A DNA stretch of 64,000 bases from Pseudoalteromonas sp. S2755 (GTDB lineage: Bacteria; Pseudomonadota; Gammaproteobacteria; Enterobacterales; Alteromonadaceae): the NCBI RefSeq assembly GCF_005886535.1, contig NZ_PNDS01000082.1:1-64000 (forward strand), written 5' to 3'. Shown here one piece after another: positions 1 to 8,062 of this stretch. The notes beneath the pieces were generated by a model. That model was not told the DNA's origin. It ran no database searches and saw only the letters and a list, made by a program, of their open reading frames with translations. The first letter of the stretch is position 1. Each line of letters begins with the position of its first letter. Made by a program: the position numbers and the translations under genes.

Positions 1-28
1 GCTAAAGCACGACCTACGGGTACGGGAG

Positions 29-721
29 TTACACGCCTTCAACAATCATTTCTATGGCGTCATGGAGCCAATATTCAATATTGTAATCCACCAATGCTTG
101 CTCGGCGTCATAGCGGGCGCGCAGTACCTTTAAGCAAGGTGCGCCGCTGTTCTTTTCTAATTTGTCGGCAACGTCATCGGGTAGTACGGTGACGCTTATT
201 ACACACTGTTCAAAGCTGACGTCAACTTGGTAGTGAGTCGACATCACTTCCGTGATAGAGCCATCCAGCGGTTGGCTGTGCAAGTCGGCAAAACGTTCGG
301 CTGCACAATAGATCTGTTCCATCATCATTGCGCGACCATCTAACGCACGTACTCGAGTTAGTTCATATACAGGCTGGCCGTTAAAATGAGAGTGGCTAAA
401 CTCAGGCTCTGTGGAAGGGGCATTAATTGCCACTACTTGGGTTGTTGGTGTAAAGCCTTGTTCAATGGCAAGGTGGTTAAAGTTCACTTTTTTAGCTGGA
501 TGCCATTTGAGTTTTTCAGGGGTGACAAACCAGCCGCGACGCTTTTGGCTAAAGATAAGTCCTTCGGCTTCTAGTCGCGCTAGGGCTTCACGGACGGTGA
601 TCCGTGTTGAGCTAAATGTTTCTTGCAGCGCACGCTCTGAAGGCAACTTGGCTCCGGGCGTCATGCTGCCAGCGGCTAGCAGCGCTTGGATATGGTTTCG
701 AATACGTTGATAAAGCAGCAT
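29..721 (-). CDS. phnR: PhnR-type GntR/UTRA transcriptional regulator
   Basis: 230-residue regulator with an N-terminal GntR winged helix (about residues 1-65, with the typical PGAKLPSERAL and TRITVREALARLEAEGLI stretches) and a C-terminal UTRA ligand-binding domain (about 75-225) of the HutC subfamily. Seen: it is the last gene of the minus-strand phosphonate operon, 80 bp downstream of the HD oxygenase gene. Known: PhnR regulators of this family accompany phosphonate genes and bind palindromes related to TGGTCTAGACCA. Such a palindrome lies in front of the operon at 7852-7865. Inferred: it represses the operon and responds to a phosphonate or a pathway intermediate. The gap upstream contains PHO-box-like repeats (744-772), so it may also have its own promoter. 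The ATG start is taken because the HTH domain begins directly after it. Confidence 0.85.
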   Translation of the reverse strand: MLLYQRIRNHIQALLAAGSMTPGAKLPSERALQETFSSTRITVREALARLEAEGLIFSQKRRGWFVTPEKLKWHPAKKVNFNHLAIEQGFTPTTQVVAINAPSTEPEFSHSHFNGQPVYELTRVRALDGRAMMMEQIYCAAERFADLHSQPLDGSITEVMSTHYQVDVSFEQCVISVTVLPDDVADKLEKNSGAPCLKVLRARYDAEQALVDYNIEYWLHDAIEMIVEGV

Positions 722-743
722 AATTGAGTCGATAAAACCGTTT

Positions 744-772
744 GTGACAAGCTTACTATCGTTTTATGACAG
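744..772 (-). promoter_or_regulatory. PHO-box-like repeats upstream of phnR
   Basis: Reading the minus strand, CTGTCAT (772-766) and TTGTCAC (750-744) are spaced exactly 22 bp apart, which is two PhoB repeat units of 11 bp. The first copy is followed by AAAA as in the PHO-box consensus. The middle unit (CGATAGT) is poor. The site ends 22 bp upstream of the phnR ATG. This would place phnR expression under phosphate starvation control; inference only. Confidence 0.35.
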
Positions 773-801
773 GATAAATAGACTTGTAAACTCAGATTGG
801 C

Positions 802-1350
802 CTATCTCGCCAAATAGGCTTCTATCTGGCTAAACCAATAGCTACTCGGCAAAACGGCTAAACTCGGATCTTTCCCTAAATCATCAAAACGACGCAGCGC
901 GATAATGGCGTCCAATTCAGGTAGCTTGGAGAATGCCGCAAGTTCTTCGGGGTTCATTTTTCCGCCTTGTCTTGTTAGCGTTAGTTGGCTGGCAGGAGAG
1001 AGCGTTTGGTAATACTCCTCATCAATACTGACCAGATAGCGTTTCGCATCTACGTGTTTGCGTACTAGCATTGTCACTGCTCGGTCAAAGCCAAGCTGAG
1101 TTAAATGATCTGCCCCTAAATCGCCATGATTGCTATATCCTTGTGGCGTAAAGTCTGGGTTATTCTGAGATTGAGCAACAAAATGGCCAATATCATGTAA
1201 AAATGCAGCGATTTGAGTCGCTTGATCATAACCACTTTCTTTCGCGAGGGTGGCGCATTGCTCGGCATGGTAAATTTGGCTACATGCCTCGTCATAGGTC
1301 GCGTGACCATATTGCTCGAATAGCTGTTTTATTTGTGCAATGTCATTCAC
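802..1350 (-). CDS. PhnZ-like HD-domain oxygenase
   Basis: 182-residue HD-domain protein of the phosphonate-operon-associated HDIG type. Metal-ligand candidates are visible: H28 (in YHAEQ), the LHDIGH core (H52, D53, H56), H75 in NHGDLGA, and H99/K103 in RKHVDAK. Known: PhnZ is a mixed-valence di-iron oxygenase that cleaves (R)-1-hydroxy-2-aminoethylphosphonate to glycine and phosphate after PhnY hydroxylates AEP. Its start overlaps the end of the FAD oxidoreductase gene by 4 bp, so the two are translationally coupled. PhnY is not in this operon, so the hydroxylated substrate would come from outside or be made elsewhere. The Tyr of the PhnZ N-terminal motif appears one residue closer to the following Glu (Y19-D-E21) than I remember for PhnZ, so substrate identity is not certain. 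Confidence 0.8.
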   Translation of the reverse strand: MNDIAQIKQLFEQYGHATYDEACSQIYHAEQCATLAKESGYDQATQIAAFLHDIGHFVAQSQNNPDFTPQGYSNHGDLGADHLTQLGFDRAVTMLVRKHVDAKRYLVSIDEEYYQTLSPASQLTLTRQGGKMNPEELAAFSKLPELDAIIALRRFDDLGKDPSLAVLPSSYWFSQIEAYLAR

Positions 1351-2765
1351 TTTATATACTCCTGCTTTACGTTCGGATCTAATTTTGCTGCGCTGCCACT
1401 AAGCTTGCTTAGCCAAACATCGAGTTTATGCGGTGGCGTGTTGTTATCCTCAGCGCTTTCTTTACGGCGAATGGCATTTCTCACCATTAAGGCCCCCGCG
1501 GTGCGAAATGGCTCGACGGGAAACTGTTTAAGCGTTTGGTTGACCAAGGCGCAGTGACGCCAGTCGTTATGTTGATTAAGCAGAAGGCTTGCTAAGATTT
1601 GTCCACCTAAATAGGATTGCACCACGCCGTTGCCTGAGTAACCGCTGCCATAAAACACATTAGCTTGACCATTTAAATGACCAAAGAAAGGCATGCCAGA
1701 GACACTTCGGTCTGAGGGGCCGGTCCAAGTTCTGTCTATCTCGAGTTGGTGATGTGCAAAGAAATGGCTAAATGAGCGTTCAAGAATCGTTTGATAACGG
1801 CTAGCACGGTGAAAGGTATCTCTCACTTGGTTATTGAAACTAAAATAATTCCCGCCTTTGCCAAGCATTAATCGACCGCTTGAGGTGGTGCGGTAGTAAT
1901 TCACAAAAATGCGTGCATCAATCACCGGAGCGCCGTGGTTCAGTCTCATCGCCGCAAGCTTTTCAGGCGCTGGTGTAGTGATCGCCATATCGCTCGACAC
2001 CAACACCACACTGCGAGAAAACTGCGGCAATAAGCTTGGCAGCCAAGCGTTAACGGCAAATACCAGCTGATTGGCTCTGATCTCGCCTTTGTCTGTGGTA
2101 ATGGTGAGTGTGTCTTGGCCTTGGTGCTTTAGGTAGCGGGTGTGTTCAAATACTTTGACCCCAAGTTTTTTTGCCACCTTCATCAGTCCACGCACAAGCT
2201 TGGCGGGTTGAACACTACCGGCATGGGGGGAGTAAATTCCAGCAAGGTTGGCATTAGAGCCGGTTGCTTGTAACTGCGCTTTAGTTAGTGTTTGCCACGC
2301 ATTAAGCTGGTGTTGCTTGAGTAGGGTGGTAATGGGACCAAAGGCATCACGTTGGCTGAGATTTGAAGCCGTATAGTAAGTACCATCAACGCGGCAGTCA
2401 CATTCAATCCCGTGTTTATTGGTAAAGGCTTTAATGTCATGAACGGCCTGCTCAGACTGACGCACTAAAAAGCAGGCTTGTTCTAAACCAAACGCTTTAA
2501 TTAAGCTGGCAAATTTAGTCGACCATGTCAGCATAGCTCCGCCATTACGGCCCGAAGCGCCTTGCCCGCAGAGATCCTTTTCAATAATGGCGATATTCAA
2601 CTCAGGTTTTTGCTTTTTCAGCGTTATGGCTGTCCAAAGGCCAGTAAAGCCGCCACCTATGATACAAACTTGGGTATCCAACGCGCCATGAGGCGGCGCG
2701 CTGGCTGCGGCTTCAATATCGGCTTGAGTGATTGCTTCATCAAACCAAAAAGGCTGAAAACGCAT
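1347..2765 (-). CDS. FAD-dependent (methyl)AEP oxidoreductase, DAO family
   Basis: 472-residue flavoprotein of the D-amino-acid-oxidase fold. The dinucleotide motif is clear (VCIIGGGFTGLWTA, residues 33-46), followed by the IIEKDLCGQGASGRNGG stretch typical of DAO/PuuB-like amine oxidases; a C-terminal FAD-contact region with GSGYSGNGV is also visible. It sits between phnX (1-bp TAATG overlap) and the PhnZ-like gene (4-bp overlap). Known: recurrent FAD oxidoreductases in phosphonate clusters oxidise N-methyl-AEP, and some also plain AEP, to phosphonoacetaldehyde, the PhnX substrate. No PhnW transaminase gene is present here, so I infer that this enzyme supplies phosphonoacetaldehyde. The preferred substrate cannot be read from the sequence. 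Confidence 0.75.
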   Translation of the reverse strand: MRFQPFWFDEAITQADIEAAASAPPHGALDTQVCIIGGGFTGLWTAITLKKQKPELNIAIIEKDLCGQGASGRNGGAMLTWSTKFASLIKAFGLEQACFLVRQSEQAVHDIKAFTNKHGIECDCRVDGTYYTASNLSQRDAFGPITTLLKQHQLNAWQTLTKAQLQATGSNANLAGIYSPHAGSVQPAKLVRGLMKVAKKLGVKVFEHTRYLKHQGQDTLTITTDKGEIRANQLVFAVNAWLPSLLPQFSRSVVLVSSDMAITTPAPEKLAAMRLNHGAPVIDARIFVNYYRTTSSGRLMLGKGGNYFSFNNQVRDTFHRASRYQTILERSFSHFFAHHQLEIDRTWTGPSDRSVSGMPFFGHLNGQANVFYGSGYSGNGVVQSYLGGQILASLLLNQHNDWRHCALVNQTLKQFPVEPFRTAGALMVRNAIRRKESAEDNNTPPHKLDVWLSKLSGSAAKLDPNVKQEYIK

Positions 2766-3574
2766 TACGGGCGCTCTCCACGGGCGATACGAGCAGAAAT
2801 ATCCACCAAGACCATTTCGATGTCGGCTAGTGAATCAATCACATAGTGCGCACCGGCCTCGCCAAGTTGCTGATAAGCACTAAGGGAACGTGTACTTTGC
2901 TCTTCGTGACCGAGCGCAGTCCATTCTTCTTCGCTAAGCCCCACCGCATTACCCGTTAAAGCAACTCCAACGGTCCACATGCCGGCATTTAATCCCTCGC
3001 TTATTCCCGGCGCGGAGTCATCGACTTTTACGCACCCAGACACGCGATTAATGCCAAGTCGTTGTACGTTTTCTAACGCCATCCAAGGGCCTGGGCGAGA
3101 GCCAGCTGCACATTCATCACTGGCAACCACACAATCTGGCTGATAACCATAGTCGGCAGCGGCAGGCACTAGTACGTCCATCACGGGCTTGGGATACCCA
3201 GAACAGCTACCAATCTTAACGCCTTGTTGTTGCAAACGTTTGATCACCGCAAGCACGCCCGGAATGGGGGCAGCTCGGTCGGCGACTTTTGCTTGTTGAA
3301 GTGGCATAAAGGTTTGATAAATATGGTCAACATCTGCCGTACTCGGTGGCTGACCAAATTGCGTTATCCAGCGGGTGCGGACGCTGTCCATTTGTAGCAA
3401 GGTATTAATGTGATCCCATTTGCCCATTCCCATCGGGCCGCGCGCTTCAGCCAAGGAAATATCAAATTGATATGCTTGCTTAAATGCTTCAACAAAAATG
3501 CTGGTGGGGGCAATCGAACCATAGTCGACCACAGTACCAGCCCAATCCAAAATTAATGCTTCAATGTGTTTCAT
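2765..3574 (-). CDS. phnX: phosphonoacetaldehyde hydrolase (phosphonatase)
   Basis: 269-residue HAD-superfamily enzyme that hydrolyses phosphonoacetaldehyde to acetaldehyde and phosphate. The nucleophile motif is DWAGTVVD with D10. The cap-domain Schiff-base lysine is K52 in PMGMGKWDH, aligning with the MGLLKIDH region of the Bacillus enzyme. The SGYPKPVMD and VKVDDSAPGISEGLNAGMWTVGV motifs supply the remaining HAD residues. Length is normal for PhnX. It starts 17 bp after the permease gene and its stop overlaps the start of the FAD oxidoreductase, so it belongs to the same operon. All catalytic positions are kept, so I expect an active enzyme. Confidence 0.95.
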   Translation of the reverse strand: MKHIEALILDWAGTVVDYGSIAPTSIFVEAFKQAYQFDISLAEARGPMGMGKWDHINTLLQMDSVRTRWITQFGQPPSTADVDHIYQTFMPLQQAKVADRAAPIPGVLAVIKRLQQQGVKIGSCSGYPKPVMDVLVPAAADYGYQPDCVVASDECAAGSRPGPWMALENVQRLGINRVSGCVKVDDSAPGISEGLNAGMWTVGVALTGNAVGLSEEEWTALGHEEQSTRSLSAYQQLGEAGAHYVIDSLADIEMVLVDISARIARGERP

Positions 3575-3591
3575 GTTGCTAAGACTCCTAG

Positions 3592-4938
3592 CTAGGAAAT
3601 ATGTGATGAAAGTGCCGTGGCGCGTAGTTGCGTTGACGCCTTACGTGGTCGCTTTAATTTCACGGCAAAATAAATAATTGAACTCACTACGAGGGCGCTT
3701 GCGATAAACGCCACCCAATAGCAAGCCATGGTAAAAAAGTGCAGCCAACTGAGCTCAGGTGTGGCAAAAGTTTTATAGAGCAAAATGCCCACTGAGCCGA
3801 TGTAGCCCGCCGAATCCGCCAGATAAATCAAAAACCCGGCGTTCGCAGTCGAGCCAACTGCTGAGATCATGCGGTCAAACAAAAAGCAGTTATAGGGGAT
3901 ATAACTGATATAAAGACCAGCTCCCAGCAGTACCATCCACGTTTTAGGATCGAGACTTTGGGCTTGGTATAAATACGTACTGCCGGCCAGCAGTAAAGCC
4001 CCGAGTAAGACAAAGCCATGGTTGGCAAAAAATGCGATACGGTTATTTTTAATTAACACCAATGCGGCAAGCGCAATGAGTACGATAAAGGCGATGCGGA
4101 TCCCGGCATAAGCAAAAATCGCGGGTTCTTGCCCATACCCTAAGGCCTGCCAGATCTCGGCTGAGAAGTTATCTCTAAAGTCACGAAAGCCGGTAAAGAG
4201 TAAAAAGCTAAGCACCAGCACGGTTATTCCAAACCAATACTGTTTAAAAAACGCCAGCCGTGCTTTGCCATCCATTGGTGCGCGCTTTTGTCGTAATTGT
4301 TCATCTTCTTGTGTCGGTTCAGGAATGCTATTGAGACAAGCAACGCTAAGTACAAGCAGCGGCAGAAAAATCGCTCCAGTTGCCGCTGGCATCCATAGTT
4401 CAGGCACATTGAGTTCACTCACCAGCCATTTGCCCACAGTTCTGACTAATCCAGAGGCTAGAATAAAAGTCACGCTGAGTACCGCACCTAAGATTTCGGT
4501 GGTTTTACGACCTTCTAAAAAGCTAAAAACCAAACCCCAGATCATGCCAAGGGAGAGGCCATTGGCAAACAGCCAAACCAGATTCCAGCCCGTAGGAGTA
4601 ATGGCAAATAGCACCAGTGCGAGCTCGGCGGCTAAAATCATGGCCAAAATCGCACGGCCGCGATAATGATGCTGCATTTCAGCAATTACTTTAACACCGA
4701 TAAATTTCGCGCATAGGTAGCCAAACACTTGCGAAAGGATCAGGGCAATTTTAAAGCTAACAACCCAGCTAGGGTCATCAAAGGCTTCATAGGTATTGAC
4801 CGAAAATGGCTTACGAAAGGCGTACATACAAAAGTAAGTCATAAACGCACTGGTCGCGGCAAATAGTACAAAGCCGATACCTTGGGCGTCTTTTAGCCAG
4901 CGCGGGCGGGCGTTAAATAGGGTGATCTGCAACATCAT
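3592..4938 (-). CDS. MFS-like permease, DUF5690 type, phosphonate uptake candidate
   Basis: 448-residue membrane protein with about 12 hydrophobic segments and the sequence MTYFCMYAFRKPF near the N-terminus, which I associate with the DUF5690 group of MFS-like transporters. A long loop around residues 205-225 (SIPEPTQEDEQLRQKRAP) separates the two halves. It starts with a double ATG behind GAGGA. It lies between the TonB receptor and phnX. No PhnCDE-type ABC transporter genes are nearby, so I infer that it carries AEP, N-methyl-AEP or a related phosphonate over the inner membrane. Substrate is unproven. Confidence 0.65.
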   Translation of the reverse strand: MMLQITLFNARPRWLKDAQGIGFVLFAATSAFMTYFCMYAFRKPFSVNTYEAFDDPSWVVSFKIALILSQVFGYLCAKFIGVKVIAEMQHHYRGRAILAMILAAELALVLFAITPTGWNLVWLFANGLSLGMIWGLVFSFLEGRKTTEILGAVLSVTFILASGLVRTVGKWLVSELNVPELWMPAATGAIFLPLLVLSVACLNSIPEPTQEDEQLRQKRAPMDGKARLAFFKQYWFGITVLVLSFLLFTGFRDFRDNFSAEIWQALGYGQEPAIFAYAGIRIAFIVLIALAALVLIKNNRIAFFANHGFVLLGALLLAGSTYLYQAQSLDPKTWMVLLGAGLYISYIPYNCFLFDRMISAVGSTANAGFLIYLADSAGYIGSVGILLYKTFATPELSWLHFFTMACYWVAFIASALVVSSIIYFAVKLKRPRKASTQLRATALSSHIS

Positions 4939-4992
4939 AGGATCCTCGGTAATTCGAGGGCAATCCTTTGTGAATTGCCCGTCAACCGGTGT

Positions 4993-5024
4993 ATACCAAT
5001 CGGCTTAATCAAGTGAATTGGTAT
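4993..5024 (-). repeat. short palindromic element between receptor and permease genes
   Basis: Perfect 8-bp inverted arms ATACCAAT (4993-5000) and ATTGGTAT (5017-5024) enclose 16 bp with its own small CTT/AAG dyad. It sits exactly at the stop codon of the TonB receptor gene, in the 85-bp gap to the permease. No T-tract follows on the minus strand, so it looks more like an intercistronic hairpin that lowers or protects downstream mRNA than a full terminator. Partial copies of the TTGGTAT arm follow ftsZ and secA. Confidence 0.5.
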
Positions 5025-7819
5025 TAAAATTGGTAGTTAATGCCGACCATGCCGCGGATACCATAGTATTCCACCTGTAATGGACGACCTTGCTCACCTT
5101 GGTAGTACTGCAATGCTTCATTGGTGAGATTACTTAGCTCTAGGTAAACTAACGTTTGTTCGTTAAGTTGGTATGACGTTGTAAAGTCGACGCTGGTATT
5201 GGCGCCATAGTAGCTATCCGATTGGCTATCGCCGCCGTGCTCTTCGATATAAGCACCTTTATGATTAAGCGCTATTCGAGCTGCAAAACGGGTGTCGTCG
5301 TAATACAGCGTAAAGTTGTAAAGCTCATTGGCCTGACGTGGAATGGCCACTTTTTCTGTGCGCTCTGGGATCTGCATTTCAGAATCCATAAAGGTCGCAT
5401 TGGTCATTACCCCAAAGTTGCTCAAACTGTCAGAAATAAAACCAAGGTCGCGGTTAAATGCCAGCTCAATGCCCGCAAGCCAAGCGCTATCGCCGTTTTC
5501 AGGACGGATGATGGTCACGCCTTGCTTGTTGTTGTAATTGCCAACGCTGGTGGCTTGGAAGATTGGGTCTTGGATATCTTTGTAGAATACCCCCGCAGAG
5601 ACCAAGCCAACGCGGTCAAAATAATGTTCCACCATCAAGTCGAGGTTATTTGAGTACGTAGGGTCGAGCGCTGGATTGCCTGAGTTAAGCTGATTGTCTT
5701 GCTCAAGGTAAGTTGCGCCTGGTGTTAACGAACCAAAATCAGGACGGGCAAAGGTGCGAGTTAGTGCGAGGCGATAATTGGTATCGTCATTGGCACGATA
5801 AGTAACATGTAGTGCGGGTAAAATGGACCAATAATCATTGCTGTTGGTGGTATCAACAACTTTGTCTTCGTCGGCTAAATAAGTGTAACCAGACACTTCG
5901 GTATCGGTTCGCGTAACTCGCAAGCCACCTAATACTTCCCAGTTGTCGCTGGCTTGGTAAGTTGCCATACCGTAGAGCGAGGTGTGGGTTTCTTCAACAT
6001 CAAAGTTTCTGCCCAGTGCTCCACCATTGCTGATGAGTGCTGATTCACCCGCATCTAGCTTGAACTTATTGCGATTTTGCGTCCAAAACTGAGCAAGAGC
6101 ATCGGTGGAAGCCACTTGTGATAGCTGCGTGCGATAATCAAACTTGGCTTCGCTTAAGTAATCGCTGCGACCGGGTTGATCGCTTAAGGCAAAGTCTGCA
6201 AGCGTTGGCGCTGCGCCATATTGTTCGCTGTCCCACGCGTAAAATTCATCGGCAAAGTCAGCTTTACGGACTTTATCGCGGTATTTTGCCCCAAATTTAA
6301 CGGCTAGCTGGTTATTGTATTGCCAGTCAAAGTCGGCATTGGCTACCAGTCTGTCTTTTTCGTTGACGTAGACTTTGTATAGCTCAACCCAAGACAAGCC
6401 CATTTTGCTTGGATCGAGTGTAAAGCCCGAGGGGAAGTGATTACTTATGGCGTTCCAAGGATCGCTGCCGCCGTCTACTTGGTTGTAGGCATAATTTTTA
6501 CCGGTATCGCGGTCTTCAAGTCCAACATATCCCACATTTTTTTGATCAAAACGGGCGACAAAGTAGCTGTTGTCTTCACTGTTGGGTTTGTCGCCATAGC
6601 GGAACTCATTTTCGTAGGTCGCTAGTTGCCAAGAGAGCGTTTTATCAAAGCCAAAGTCATGTTCACCTGCAATTTCAAAGCCTTGCATTTCGGTGATGAG
6701 TTCGTTGCGAATATGCTGTAGCTCAGCACGGTCTTTATCAAAACGCAGCCTGTGCTTATAGTGAGTTTCATCATCAATCAGTGTGCCATATAGCGCGCTG
6801 GCGCTGAGCGTGCCGCTTTCAAGTTGATATTCCAGCGAGCCATTTAAGCCATAAGTTTCACGGGTTCCTGTATAATCACGCAGCTCTAAACGGTAAATGC
6901 CTAAGCCATCGTTACCCCGGCGTGGCTCATAGTTATCGGTTGCCCAATCACGCTGCCACGCTGTGGCGTTAATGATAAAACCTAGCTTGTCGTCGAGTAG
7001 ACGGTCGCCATACACCACATTGGCAGAATAATTTGTACCATCGGCCAGTTCGTTTTGGCCCACAGCAAAGTTGGTTTTGAGGATAAAATCATCAGCGCCT
7101 TTTTTGGTCACGAAATTAACATTACCGCCAATCGCATCGCTTTCCATGTCAGGGGTGATAGCCTTAGACACTTCCACAAATTCAATCAATTCGCTTGGAA
7201 AAAAGTCGAACGCAGTAGCGCGGCTGGTGGTTTCTTCTTCTGCGGTTGGAAGACGGTTACCGTTGATGCTGGCCGAGCTCCATTGTGACGGTAAACCGCG
7301 CACTGCAACAAAACGGCCTTCACCTTGGTCACGCTCTATCGACACACCAGGAATACGTTGCACGGCTTCAGCGGCATTTCTATCTGGTAACTTACCAATG
7401 CCATCGGCAGAAATGATACTTTTGATATTACTGGCATTTTTTTGGTTATTTGCTGCGGCCATTTCGCCACGGAAGATTTGCCCAACCGTGACCACTTCTT
7501 CCATCGTTTGTTGTTGGTTTAATAAGATTGGAGACAACGTAGTAACTTTACCATCAATCACCTCAACCTGAAGTTCAGTTTCTTGATAACCCATATATTT
7601 CACGACTAAGGTGTAGCGACCGGCATCTAGTTTTGGCAGTTCAAAGCGACCACGATAATCAGACACAGTGGATACATCTTGGCCTTTTACTGAGATAACA
7701 GCGCCAGACAGATTACTTTGTGGGTCTTTTACAACACCAACGAGTTTACCTGTCGCAGCATATAAGCTGGGACTGGTGGCGAGTAACACGGCAGCAGCGA
7801 TTTGGGTTAGTTTTTTCAT
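5024..7819 (-). CDS. TonB-dependent receptor with regulatory N-terminal domain
   Basis: 931-residue outer-membrane receptor. Signal peptide 1-21 (cleavage near LYA/ATG), a carboxypeptidase-regulatory-like domain (about 24-103), a TonB-box-like EEVVTV at 107-112, a plug domain (NAAEAVQRIPGVSIERDQGEG, IGGNVNFVTKKG) and a 22-strand-type barrel ending in a terminal Phe (GMVGINYQF). The layout matches the Xanthomonas/Caulobacter-type TonB receptors. It is the first gene of the phosphonate operon; a GntR-type operator lies 33-46 bp upstream of the ATG. I infer that it imports a phosphonate or phosphonate-bearing molecule across the outer membrane. It could in principle serve an organic ligand unrelated to phosphonates. 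Confidence 0.85.
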   Translation of the reverse strand: MKKLTQIAAAVLLATSPSLYAATGKLVGVVKDPQSNLSGAVISVKGQDVSTVSDYRGRFELPKLDAGRYTLVVKYMGYQETELQVEVIDGKVTTLSPILLNQQQTMEEVVTVGQIFRGEMAAANNQKNASNIKSIISADGIGKLPDRNAAEAVQRIPGVSIERDQGEGRFVAVRGLPSQWSSASINGNRLPTAEEETTSRATAFDFFPSELIEFVEVSKAITPDMESDAIGGNVNFVTKKGADDFILKTNFAVGQNELADGTNYSANVVYGDRLLDDKLGFIINATAWQRDWATDNYEPRRGNDGLGIYRLELRDYTGTRETYGLNGSLEYQLESGTLSASALYGTLIDDETHYKHRLRFDKDRAELQHIRNELITEMQGFEIAGEHDFGFDKTLSWQLATYENEFRYGDKPNSEDNSYFVARFDQKNVGYVGLEDRDTGKNYAYNQVDGGSDPWNAISNHFPSGFTLDPSKMGLSWVELYKVYVNEKDRLVANADFDWQYNNQLAVKFGAKYRDKVRKADFADEFYAWDSEQYGAAPTLADFALSDQPGRSDYLSEAKFDYRTQLSQVASTDALAQFWTQNRNKFKLDAGESALISNGGALGRNFDVEETHTSLYGMATYQASDNWEVLGGLRVTRTDTEVSGYTYLADEDKVVDTTNSNDYWSILPALHVTYRANDDTNYRLALTRTFARPDFGSLTPGATYLEQDNQLNSGNPALDPTYSNNLDLMVEHYFDRVGLVSAGVFYKDIQDPIFQATSVGNYNNKQGVTIIRPENGDSAWLAGIELAFNRDLGFISDSLSNFGVMTNATFMDSEMQIPERTEKVAIPRQANELYNFTLYYDDTRFAARIALNHKGAYIEEHGGDSQSDSYYGANTSVDFTTSYQLNEQTLVYLELSNLTNEALQYYQGEQGRPLQVEYYGIRGMVGINYQF

Positions 7820-7851
7820 TGCTCTTTTCTCAAAAGTTTGGGTTAAATTTT

Positions 7852-7865
7852 CTGGTCTAGTCCAG
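7852..7865 (-). promoter_or_regulatory. GntR/UTRA-type operator of the phosphonate operon
   Basis: The palindrome CTGGTCTAGTCCAG differs at one position from the TGGTCTAGACCA core bound by HutC/UTRA GntR regulators. It lies directly downstream of a possible -10 (TACTCT, 7883-7878 on the minus strand), a repressor position, and 33 bp from the receptor ATG. The only candidate regulator nearby is PhnR at 29-721. Confidence 0.65.
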
Positions 7866-7883
7866 TTTGTTGCAGATAGAGTA

Positions 7884-7911
7884 ATGACGGTTTTTTACAT
7901 TCCGATGACAC
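7884..7911 (-). promoter_or_regulatory. PHO-box-like repeats upstream of the phosphonate operon
   Basis: Minus strand: GTGTCAT (7911-7905), ATGTAAA (7900-7894) and CCGTCAT (7890-7884), spaced 11 and 10 bp apart, resemble tandem PhoB half-sites (CTGTCAT / CTGTMAY). They sit upstream of the possible -10 at 7883-7878, the right place for activation. The match is imperfect. Confidence 0.35.
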
Positions 7912-7992
7912 AAAGGTGAAAAATTAATTAGCGCCTACTGCTCTTTGTTGTTTAATTCGCTTTATAGGAGATAGGAGGATGTTGTTAGATGT

Positions 7993-8022
7993 TTGGCTTA
8001 ACTGAATAAGATTTGTCATACT
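7993..8022 (+). promoter_or_regulatory. possible promoter of the antiporter gene
   Basis: TTGGCT (7993-7998) and CATACT (8017-8022) separated by 18 bp, 41 bp upstream of the GTG start. Weak but the best sigma-70-like pair in this divergent intergenic region. Confidence 0.3.
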
Positions 8023-8062
8023 CGCGTTATCAGCAGCAAGTTTTCAGTAAAGGAATGGCAAC

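Noticed and set aside
7071-7571. 166-codon open frame opposite the TonB receptor
   Set aside because: Composition reflects the antisense of the plug domain; no start signal.
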